Origin: Adiantum capillus-veneris
Lineage: Eukaryota; Streptophyta; Polypodiopsida; Polypodiales; Pteridaceae
DNA length: 64,000 nt
Direction of reading: 5' to 3'
Assembly (NCBI GenBank): GCA_014529385.2
Contig: CM043954.1
Span: 94,693,247-94,757,246, forward strand
Shown: in pieces, positions 11,697 to 23,827 of the stretch
Position numbering within the stretch: the stretch's first letter is position 1
How the letters are laid out: each line of letters starts with the position of its first letter
The notes under the pieces: generated by a model
Database searches by the model: none
What the model was told of the DNA's origin: nothing
Seen by the model: only the letters and a program-made list of their open reading frames with translations
Translations under genes and position numbers: made by a program

Positions 11697-12240
11697 ATGA
11701 AGTGGGTGATAGAGCTCCAAGAGTCTGAGTTTGAGTTCAAAGTGGATCACAGGAGACGGTCTCATTTGGCGTATATCCTAGTCAGCAAGGAGGTCAAATT
11801 ATCGATTTATCCAAGAGTAGTGCGAGAGGAGGATAAGGAGGATCTGACTTGGAAGGGGCCTTCACTATGTGGTTTGATGGCAGAAGGATAACACAAAAAG
11901 CAGGTAGAGTTGTGGTCATTCAAGACCCGTAGGGCACATTATTTTTTTCCAAATCTTACGACTTGGAGGAGGAGCATACCAACAATGAGGCGGAGTATCT
12001 TACTCTACATCTGGGACTCAAGGAGTGCATTGAGTTCGACATATCTAGGTTAGTAGTAAAAGGCGATGCTCTACTAGTTGTCAAACAACTTTTGGGCCAA
12101 TGGCAGGTAAAGAGGGATTCTCTCAAGAGTTGGTTTTTCTCCATAAAGAAGCTGTTGAATTTTTTTTAAAGCAGTGCAATTCAAACATGTGATAAGAGAG
12201 CAAAATCAGGAAGCAGATCGGTTGGCTAGAAATCGTGTTC
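11697..12240 (+). pseudogene. E3 second RNase H (aRNH, RVT_3-like)
   Basis: MKWVIELQESEFEFKVDHRR is the connector. Then WFDGRRIT (about 11869-11892) supplies the first Asp. HTNNEAEYLTLHLGLKECIE (11972-12031) supplies the Glu, VVKGDALLVVKQLLGQWQVK the second Asp, and NQEADRLARNRVQ (12200-12242) the last Asp. This four-acid pattern is that of the plant-type RNase H acquired by the Tat branch of Ty3 elements, between the Ty3 RNase H and integrase. Confidence 0.75.
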
Positions 12241-12399
12241 AGACTCATGTGTCGAGTTTATATGTGGCACTGGCTACTTATGTAGGTAGAGAGACTTTGA
12301 AGGATATTGATGATTTCTTGAGTACAGGGCAGTGTTCTGAAGGGATTTCCAAGCTACAAAAGAGGAGATTTTCTCAAAGATCTCGAAAGCTCACTCTGA

Positions 12400-13567
12400 T
12401 TAGAGAGGATCTTATGATGCACGATAGAGACGGGGTGCTACGTCGAGTCCTTTACAAGGAGGAGATCGGTATTGGAGCAATGCCACGAAGAAAGAGGTCA
12501 TCAGGGTAAGAGTCAAGTCTTGTTTCACATCTTAAGCAATGGGTTTTGGTGGCCTTTCATTGTGCAAGATGTACATTATTGGTGCAAGACGTGTCGTCAA
12601 TGCCGAGTGATGGGTGAAAGACGACTGGTAGCCGAGTAGCAAGGGGCTATCATAGCACATGTTTCTTTTGAAAAGTGGGGTTTGGATGCAATTGGTCCAT
12701 TGCTTAAGTCAGCAAGCGGTAAGAAATATGTTGTCGTGGCCATAGACTACCTTACCAGGTGAGTCAAGGCTAAAACGGTTAAAGCTAGAGGTAAATGCAC
12801 ATACTGTTGCTCAGTTTGTTTTTTATTGTATATGTTCTCTTTTTGGAGTGCCTTGGGTGCTAATATCAAATCGAAGACAATGGTTCAGAAGTAAGTTGGT
12901 GCATGCCCTAGTGGACAAATTGGGGATTCAACATCAATTTTCATCTCCATACCATCCACAGTGCAATGGTTTGGTGGAGAGTGCTAATGGGCAGATAGTC
13001 AAGATGCTTACAAAGTACATCTACCAGCAGGTTGAAGGGTGGGAATCTAACCTTGACAAATGTTTGTGGGCTTATAGGAGTTCATATAGGGTGGCTACCA
13101 ACTTTAATCCTTAAGGAAGCGGTATTACCTGTGCATCTGCACTTAGGGGCTCTCAAAGGTTTGTGGAAAATCGATAAGACTCATCAAGATGTTTTGCAGG
13201 ATAGGATTACAAGTCTTGAAAAATTGAAGATGATCATGAGGCAGTGGCAGTTTTTTATGTGAAGCAGCGAGAGAAAAGGGTAGCAAAGTTTAACCAACAT
13301 TTACCAACAAGGTTGATTAAGAAGGGCGATCTATTAATGAAGTATGAGAGCTATCTTGACTTCACCTTTCATAAGAAATTCAAAAAGAAGTGGACAAGAC
13401 CTTACAAGGTTCATCAAGATTTTCCTAATGGTACTAATGCATTAATAAGTATGGATGGTCGTCTTCTCAAACACATGGTTAATGGTTTGCGGCTCAAGCT
13501 CTATTTTGAAAGAGAGTTGGTTCCAGCAATACATCAGGTTCTTATGGAGGGGGTTGGGCAACCAACC
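12400..13567 (+). pseudogene. E3 integrase
   Basis: Zinc-binding end CKTCRQCRVMGERR near 12580, core WGLDAIGPLLKSASGKKYVVV with the first Asp (12677-12740), then SPYHPQCNGLVESANGQI with the catalytic Glu (12941-12998). The C-terminal domain (13244-13567) contains KKGDLLMKYE and KKWTRPYKVH. Stops at 12640, 12761 and 13113 break it. Confidence 0.75.
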
Positions 13568-13720
13568 TAAGCAATGTTCTCATGTGTCAAGAATAAAACT
13601 GTGTACATACGGTCAATTTCTTTTGAAGTTTCTCATAGTTTATTTAGTGTTTGGAGTTTATAAGGTGACCAAGCTCTTATGTGGTTGAGCACAAATGCTC
13701 AACTAGGTGATGGGAAATGA

Positions 13721-15189
13721 TGGTACAGCCAAAGAGTGTCCACTCTAGAAGGTGGCATGGACAAATATGTGCAGGCTAGTAGAATCTTGGCAAAAGGTTG
13801 GAGCAGCTAGGAAGATCATGGGCTGTAGGCCAAGGAAGGCTCCATGAGGGGCTAATTGGGGAAGCAAATGAAGAAGATGCAAAGTGCTGCTTTTTGGTGT
13901 AGTAATGTAGAGCTTGAAGTGCTCAAGGAGCAGGTCCAAACGGCTCATGAAATTGAGCTAAAGAGCCTAAGTTATTGAAGGTTGAAGGTTCAGGGTGTTG
14001 TAAATTTTTGCCGGACAGGGCAGCTAACGGACAAGTGACCCAGGCAAGTGTCAAAGGATATATGTGTAGTGCTCAATCTATGGAGTATATCTATCTTCTT
14101 GGATTGCAAATCGGAGCTCGGATTCTCAAGATATAGTCAATTGAAGTTTTTCCGATGGCCAATTCTGAGTCCACTTGCCCGCATTGGGAAATGCATCATC
14201 TAGTGTTTTCATGATCTCGCCAGGTGTTTGGTATATAGTATGCAGCGTATGCTACTAACAAGAAGTGACTGCACGTCAACGGAGTCCAGAGCGGGGAGAT
14301 ACTGGAGTCGAAAGATGAGGTGCACTTATCAGGATTGGATTGCAGATGATTTGATCAGATGTTTGCGGCCTCGATTCGAGGGATTAGAGAACTCAAAAAA
14401 TGATGAATTCGTATGGGTTTGCAGTCGACAACATGGAGTCATGCCCGGGATTTGCGGTCTGGCAACCCGACACTGGATCCATAAACGGCAAGCCTTGCAA
14501 ACTGGAGGGAAGAAGGTTTTGGTTAAAGATGTTTTTTGTTGTTTTTCAAAAGCCTTAAAAGGCTGGAGTATGGTGGAGCTGCCACGTGGCCCTACAAAAA
14601 CCCACATGGGGGAGCCGGCTAGTGAAGGCTGGACTATATGGTCTGGCCTGTGGACATTCAAAAGGCATCAAAAGGGGAGAGGAGCTCCCATGTGGCGCGA
14701 GCTATGGAGGAAGCGCCTAGTGTCGCTTTTGGTGCTGTGCCTGGCGGGGCGGGGCTGAGGCCGGGCAATTTTGGCTTGTAGTAGTGGCTACTGCGGAGTG
14801 CACATGCTCGCCGGTGGTGGTCCCATGCTTTGCGACAGTGATCACGTGGCATTTCCGCCAAGGGCATGTGTCCACGGCCGTTGAAACACCAATTTTTGGA
14901 GGACTCCCCCCCAATAGTGACATCGTTATTGCTTCGGAGGGGATGGTTTGCCCAAAACAGGGGATGTGTCCCACGGTAGAGAGAGAGGAGAATTTTGAGG
15001 AATTTAAGGGGCTTAGCCCACCACAAGAAGCACTGAAAAGGAGAAATAGAGAGCATGTCCAAGGGGAATCCAAGTGCAAAGTTGGAAAATTGAGTGGACA
15101 AGGAAAAGTGGGCACCATGCAATTACCCAAACACCAAGAAAATGCCAAGTGGTAGCCATGCAATGGAAATTTCTAAAGGAAGCTCTAGT
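13721..15189 (+). repeat. E3 3' LTR, left part (before T1)
   Basis: Starts TGGTACAGCC after the purine-rich tract GGTGATGGGAAATGA and follows the 5' LTR until AAGGAAGCTCTAGT, where T1 begins. Confidence 0.85.
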
Positions 15190-15222
15190 CATTAGGAAAT
15201 TTTGGAGGTCATTTGGAGGGCC
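15190..15222 (+). repeat. T1 left terminal inverted repeat
   Basis: Begins CATTAGGAAATTTTGG; the inverted partner at 26845-26877 differs at one position (T versus C at base 14). Confidence 0.88.
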
Positions 15223-15543
15223 ATATGAAGAGAGAGAAAAATAGAGCGCGTCCAATGAGCATGAAGGCTACGTTACGTAGGAAAGTACCTGGAAAGACTC
15301 AAAAAATAGGAAAATAGCATAAAACTTTCACGAAACTAGGATTGTAGCATAGTAATTTCCTTCCTTTTACTGAGCTTTTAGGTGCTTGCGTGTGGTCCCA
15401 CTTCTGATATTCTCTCATGGTCATTAACGTACTGGAGGGTGACCATTAAGCCCGCACAAGATATTGGAATTTTAAAACACTTTCCCTCCATTAGAATGCT
15501 TTCAAAGTGAATCTCCCTCCACTAAAGCTTTTCTCTGAGAGTT
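15223..15543. other. T1 left subterminal and 5' region of gene A
   Basis: No gene. It should hold the gene A promoter, but no clear TATA box was singled out. Confidence 0.4.
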
Positions 15544-16823
15544 ATGGCATCCACGTCTTCTCGCCCAAGAGCCTCAAGGTGTTTACTGTCTCTCACACCA
15601 ACAAACAACAACGGCACTTTGCCTAGAAGGCCAAGTAGTAGCATATCCTCAATTACAATACCAGCTTCAATAAGTGCAGACAACCAATGGGTTGGACAAA
15701 GGATAAACAAAGGTTCATGGGTCCTCATGCAACCAAGAAGACCCAAGAGGTCTAGTGGTATCAACGTTTACCGCTCAGCATGGAAGGCCAGGGTGTTGGA
15801 TTTCAAAGTTGAGATCGGCAAAAGATCTGTAAAGGAAGTTCTTGTTCAGCATGTGTTTACCCATCCAGAGGTGATAGCAAACGGTGGAAATGTATCAAAT
15901 ATACATCAACCACGTTGCAATTGTAAGTACTCTTGACATGTGAACTTACTGATACTCTCATTATAACTTTTCTTATATATTTTGCAATGTTTCTCCCGCT
16001 TGTTATGAGTAATGTCTCTACTCTTCACAACTCAATTACATTAGATTTGTCATTTGTACTTATTGATACTCTTAGTTTAACTCTTCTTATATATATTGCA
16101 GATGTTTATCCCTCTTCTTATGAGCAATGGGAGCCTGTGGAGTGCATAATAGGCCTCTTCCATGTTGTACATGCCCATATTGGTTCTCTACAGTACTCAG
16201 AGAGGAGAAGCAAAAGATTGGCTGATGAGGGAATCTTTTTTTATGACCACTTTTACCAACTCAGCTCAGGGAATAAGAATGGCATGTTGGTGAAACTGCC
16301 TCTACCGACCGATTGGAACACTGTGGACTGGCCAGTTCCCGAGGAAACAATGGTGGAGGCAATGCGAAGTAAGCTCTACAAGGATATACAAAGGTCTCTA
16401 CGTAGCTCTATTCCTACCAAACTGGTTAGAATTGCAAACTTTTGTCCTGTTGCACTCTTCATAGAGCTGTTTCATAGCTACAACATCAGAGTTACAAAAA
16501 CTATGTTCATGTGCAAGTCATTTCAGCAGCCATCCCGTGACAAACTTCTTGACAAAGGATGGTATGCAAAGGAAGAGATTGGTTTACGGTGCGAGGTCGC
16601 GCTTGATACTCTAGTTGTCAAGTACATGATTGCAAGCCAATCACTATTACTCTCATTTTGGTATATGCGATCACAAATGCTAAACGGTAAGTACATTCCT
16701 ATGGACCAAGTTTCTGCAGGTTTGGAAGATAATCCTACTGTGGATGTGGAAGTGATTGATAAAGAGAATGGCCTACTATTGGTGGTTACAATAAGGGAGC
16801 TATGCAGTCTTCAGCATTTGTGA
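15544..16823 (+). CDS. T1 gene A, unknown protein, about 366 residues, two exons
   Basis: ATG at 15544. Exon 1 ends at 15922 before GTAAGT, and exon 2 starts at 16102 after TTGCAG; phases join to 366 codons plus stop. The N-terminus is Ser/Thr/Arg-rich. The core has SAWKARVLDFKVEIGKRSV, VYPSSYEQWEPVEC, WPVPEETMVEAMRSKLYKDI and LDKGWYAKEEIGLRCEV. No known domain is recognised, and there is no signal peptide or membrane segment. A diverged copy with the same intron phase lies at 39781-40606, so the family exists outside T1. After the TGA at 16821 the same frame stays open for about 45 codons (NDIVEESMDK... to TAA near 16964), so the stop may be a recent nonsense change. It may be a DNA-binding or accessory protein, but this is not shown. 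Confidence 0.7.
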
Positions 16824-17083
16824 AATGACATCGTTGAAGAGTCAATGGACAAGGAACTATCAGATTTTTCCTTTTTCTTAGCTGGCCGTAAGGTGATGCG
16901 GCGAAGAGAAAAAGATATTTTGTGCAAAGAGTTGGATGGTCGGGTTGAAGTAGTGTCAATGTAACAGATATTCTTGTAAACCCAAGTGTATACAAATGAC
17001 TTTCAAGACATGAAGTTTATTGATCTCATTTTTCAATTGTGCCCTGTGAAAAAGTGTGCTTGAAATACATTTCTTTACCACGT

Positions 17084-17147
<64 letters not shown>

Positions 17148-17173
17148 AGACAAGACAAAGACAGATAGAAGAA
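16824..17173. repeat. A/B tail-to-tail spacer with (CT)n(AT)n microsatellite
   Basis: A CT run and then an AT run occupy about 17090-17145. The left part is the in-frame extension beyond gene A's stop. The region separates the converging ends of genes A and B. Confidence 0.7.
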
Positions 17174-19924
17174 TCATCTTAATTCATTAGAAAGTACAAA
17201 CTCGTCCGTGAACAATGGACTGAGATACAATTTCTGTAAGTATGGAATCAGAATGTCTTCAAGGTAAAAATCGAAGGAATGCCCCTCGAAAGAAGGTGGT
17301 GAGATAGTTGTTCCCGGCGGATTTAGTTCTCCCTTTTCGGGAGTATCATCAATTAGTAGTGTATTAGTTGCATCAAAGGGTACACCGATTTGGCTAAACG
17401 GTTTGTACAAAAGAGGTAATCCTGGTTTTTTAGGGTGGTAGTGGCCCTCAACGGTAACGCATTTTCTTTGATCATACAAAAAGGCAAAATCTGACGTGTG
17501 AGCTTGGCATACACTGCAAACTATTGCAACTAGTGGCGATAAGTTTTGCCTTTGCATTGAAGACCATATGCCAACTCTGAAGCGCGGAAGAAGAAACTCA
17601 ATACACTCCTTGGTTCCTGGATGAACCACGACTCGACAAGTTCCCATCCGAAACGTTTGCAAATCCTCAAAGGGTCCTCTGTCACCGAGAGGCACCCGCA
17701 TCAGCAGCAATCCATTGACGTCCAAGATAATCAACCTCTGTAAAAGTTGACAAGTACATATAAGTAGTTAGAAGCTGAACATATTTTGCCATACTTGAAT
17801 AGACATTACCGGAACAACCGTATCTACAGGTAGCAAGGGTCCATACTGGGTCTCTGTAGTGTTCATGTCGTTGTTGCTCTCCTCCGCTTTATCTTCATAG
17901 TCATCATTCAAATCTTCATCAGGGGTCTCCCCCATGGCCCTTTCTGCCTGATTCAAGGTTGATCGGCTTGCCTCATACATCCTTCCCTGATCCATATCAT
18001 TTTGCTCATCCCTAGGCCTGCTTTCCTCATCCATATCCTTTTGCTCATCTATAGGCCTGCTTTCCTCATCTTGGGTTTCAACCATAGGCTCTTTTGGCTG
18101 TTCCACTGGCTGACTTGGCTCTTTCATTGTCTCCTCCGGTTGAACCTTAGCAGCTTCCATATGCTCATTTGTCCTTTCCTCATCCTCGACTCTTTGATCT
18201 TCTTCTGATATGACACCCTCGGCCCGATGCGATTCCACTGTATCGGATGTAGGGGTTTGTCGTGGTGGCACGTCATGTTTTGTAAGATCAATAGTGCGCT
18301 CATCCAAGCCGCTATCTTCAAGCTCTCTAGGGCTAGACATAGGAAGCAGGTGTTGTATTAAACTTACCCGGTATCTTTGCAAATAATCATATGTGTAGTT
18401 TTTTAAAGCACTCTGCAAAATTGAAAGACCACATGATGAGAATTCTTTTATAGACTAACCCAAAACTAACTGAATGCATTGCCAAATGGGTACCTTAGTC
18501 ATGAAAGGTTTTAATGCAAAGTAGCTTTGCAGGACATATTCTGCATGGAGAAGACATCTCCAGCCGCAAGAATTCCCATCGGTTTGATTTGGGACAGGTA
18601 CTTCTTTGATTGGGGCCTTGTATAGTTCATACCTTCCACATAGCTTGCCATAGGCAAGCAACAACCTCTTTATAGAACTGCACAAAGCAATGTCAAGATG
18701 TTAGCATGAGGCTTCAAATTTACATGGATATCTATAATAAACACTTTCTGACACAAAACACTTACAGCCTAATTTCAGGGTGGGTTCCTTTTATTGAATT
18801 GAACACCCACACTGCTGGTTGGTCAACATCAAGGCATATGAGACTCCAGTGATGGTTGTTCTCATATGGGAAGATGATCACAGTAACTTCCAGCATAGCA
18901 CAGTGGCAAAACCAGCTCTCAAAGGTCCCAGATGGGCTATTCTTTTGCCTAATAATTACAGACATTTGTGGATCAAGGAGAAACACCTCTGTGTGAGTGT
19001 GCAATGGGAGTTGACTTTTGATCAGGCTGCAGAGACTCTACCTGAGTTAGCAAACCTATTATCTGAGTTTTCAAAGCTAGCAAGATAGTAACACTTACTT
19101 AAGACAAGCATAGATAATTGTGTCTGAAATCTGAGCATCTGGATTCTGCAATAAATCAATGTCCACCTTTTCCAGAGCTAGCTTTCTGGTTCCATCTACA
19201 AATGGTATCTCTGCAAGCAAACCATTCTTCATTGAAAGTAGAGTTTCTTGATTCATTGCCTCTATAGACAGGGTCACATTGCACTCTGTTTGTTTCTGGG
19301 ACTCCACTGCTACTTTTGCTTTCTCCTGAAGCTCTGCTTCCCTCATTTCCTCTGTTTGGCGAGCAATAGTCTCTGCCCTTGCCCTTGTATTCACATCATG
19401 TGTGACATCTACAACTGTGAGCTGTGGCACTAGCTCCGGGGGGTATAACAAAATTTCCCTCATTTTCTTATCCTTGCAGACATTGGGGACCAGCAGTTTG
19501 TCATACCTCCACCTTATTCTTTTCAATGTCTCACTATCTTTGTCCATTATAGTAACCCTGTGGGCATGGGCTGCAACAATGGTCATGTCACTGAAGTACT
19601 CCAGTAGGAAGTCCTCAGCTGCTTCCTGTAGAGCCATTAATGCCACCATCTTCCACCTTTTGGTGCCCGAGGTAGCTTCATCACATATGGACCTCACCAT
19701 CCTCTGGAAGGGCAGTTATGTATGCATAAATCTACACATTTCTGTGCCTTTCGGATTTCTCTGAAAAGTCCCATGCAGGTTTGGAGCTTCTTCATCCTTG
19801 GCCCTTTCAGAATTTTATTTGGTTTTCCAAGTCTTTTCTTTGGGGTTGCTGATCTACCACTTGCTTTCGATGCTAATCCTGGACCCTTGCCTGCCTTCCT
19901 TGCAGTGGCTTTTGTTCTAGCCAT
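17174..19924 (-). CDS. T1 gene B: histone H3 - ULP1 protease - FCP1-like phosphatase fusion
   Basis: Five exons by GT-AG phase: 19924-19099, 19026-18766, 18677-18494, 18412-17810, 17737-17174; about 812 residues if one missing base near 19713 is allowed for. The start is the ATG at 19924. Residues 1-14 read MARTKATARKAGKG, like the H3 tail with K4 and K9. Then LFREIRKAQK (alphaN helix), a frame break, PFQRMVRSICDEA, MVALMALQEAAEDFLLEYF and AHRVTIMDKDSETLKRIR complete an H3 fold. A Glu/Arg-rich helix follows. The ULP1 part has HHWSLICLDVDQPAVWVFNS and NQTDGNSCGWRCL, i.e. His, Asn for Asp, Gln, Cys. A Glu/Pro-rich linker of about 170 residues leads to a HAD/FCP1-like end: LIILDVNGLLL, VGIWSSM, LLIDDTPEKGELNPPGT. 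A chromatin-targeted SUMO protease/phosphatase role is inference. Confidence 0.82.
19713..19717 (-). other. frame break in the histone part of gene B
   Basis: The minus strand reads AAC TG CCC TTC CAG AGG. Canonical H3 has a Leu codon before Pro-Phe-Gln-Arg, and here only two of its three bases are present. The upstream frame hits a stop 12 bases on; the downstream frame is open for 200 codons. This is a 1-nt deletion, a sequencing error or, less likely, programmed frameshifting. Confidence 0.75.
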
Positions 19925-19973
19925 CTTACTGTACACCAAAAGAAGAGTCTCAATCCCCTTCTCTCTTTCTATG

Positions 19974-20009
<36 letters not shown>

Positions 20010-20071
20010 TTCTATAGCTTAGCATATATAACTAGAGAGAGAGAGAGAGAGACAGAGAGAGAATCCACATT

Positions 20072-20130
20072 ACTAAAGGCGCGCACGGACCCCTTTTTAA
20101 CCTCAACAAGAACGTCCGTGCGCCGTTAGT
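20072..20130. repeat. GGCGCGC hairpin 1
   Basis: ACTAAAGGCGCGCACGGAC (20072-20090) is followed 23 bases later by the inverted GTCCGTGCGCCGTTAGT (20114-20130). It has a GA run on its left and a CT run further right. Confidence 0.75.
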
Positions 20131-20151
20131 ATAGGGTAAAATAACACACCC

Positions 20152-20185
<34 letters not shown>

Positions 20186-20196
20186 CAATGGACAGT

Positions 20197-20254
20197 ACTA
20201 ACGGCGCGCATAGACACATGCACTACCGGTATGGCACTCTACGCGCGCCTTTGG

Positions 20255-20256
<2 letters not shown>
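20197..20256. repeat. GGCGCGC hairpin 2
   Basis: ACTAACGGCGCGCATAGA is followed by the inverted TCTACGCGCGCCTTTGGT. A CT run precedes it and a GA run follows, extending the possible stem. Confidence 0.75.
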
Positions 20257-20313
<57 letters not shown>

Positions 20314-20386
20314 TGCGTGTGTGTGTGTGTGTGTGTGTATTTTTGAGATGTGTGTCTGTGTGTAAGTGTGTGCGTTTGTCAGTGTG

Positions 20387-20450
<64 letters not shown>

Positions 20451-21076
20451 TGTGTTTGTGAGTGTGTGGGTGTGTATGTGTGTGTCTGTGTGTGTGTGTG
20501 TTTGTATTTTAAAGATGTAAGTCTGTGTGTTTGTGTGTGGGTGACAGAAACAGAGATAGAGAGATTTAGGCAAAGGCAGAGGGAGAAGCAGACCTTCTTG
20601 TTATGTCGCTGCGTGGCCTTGCTGTCGGAGACGCAGGCGATGCTCTTGCACACTCTCTCTCTCTCACTCACTCACTCACTCTCTTTCACGAGGTGTGTTT
20701 TTTCTCTCTCTTGACCGCTTTATATGGCGTACAAAAAGTATACGGTCTCAATAATGACTACACGTGCGATAGCATGCAAATATATTTTAATTTATAGTGA
20801 CACGTGGGGCGCCGCCGTGTGTATCCGTTATAAGTGTGATTTTGAGAGAGAGAAAGAGAGAGAACAATAGAGAGAGAGAGAGAGAGAGAGCCAGAGAGAG
20901 AGAGAGAGAGAGAGAGTCTTAGAGAGACAGAGAGAGAGAGAGTGATCAGATTGTCACAGAGAGAGAGAGAGAGTCTCAGAGAGACAGAGAGAGAGAAAGC
21001 GTGATCAGATTGTCACAGAGATAGGGAGAGGGAGAGACACAGATTGAGAGAGAGATAGAAAGAGGGAGTCCTTACT

Positions 21077-21114
<38 letters not shown>

Positions 21115-21152
21115 GGGAGAAAGACCGAGTCCGCTTGACACAGAGAAAAGCA

Positions 21153-23764
<2,612 letters not shown>

Positions 23765-23827
23765 TACACTTCAAGTACCAATTGTATAAGATCATGTATT
23801 ACATAAATTTTGTACAATGTCATCCAC

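Larger units (their letters stand above)
19925..21152. promoter_or_regulatory. divergent B/C intergenic region, microsatellite-rich
   Basis: Genes B and C start head to head across 1.2 kb. The region is mostly CT/GA runs (19978-20009, 20036-20066, 20155-20182, 20260-20310, 20846-20930, 20961-20997, 21079-21110), a GT-rich block (20313-20510), and two short hairpins listed separately. It probably serves as a bidirectional promoter; GA/CT tracts near plant start sites can bind GAGA-type (BBR/BPC) factors. No definite TATA box was assigned. Confidence 0.5.

Noticed and set aside
17174-19924. Gene B as an ordinary host H3 gene next to unrelated genes
   Set aside because: The exons join in phase across all three domains, the locus is inside the T1 inverted repeats, and canonical H3 genes lack these fusions.
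19925-19939. Longer N-terminus for gene B
   Set aside because: The upstream codon is TTG, not ATG; the protein starting MARTK at 19924 matches histone H3 exactly at the N-terminus.
20198-20714. Long ORFs on both strands rich in Thr-His, Val-Cys or Ser-Leu
   Set aside because: They are translations of GT/CA and CT/GA microsatellites; no domain, start context or splice evidence.
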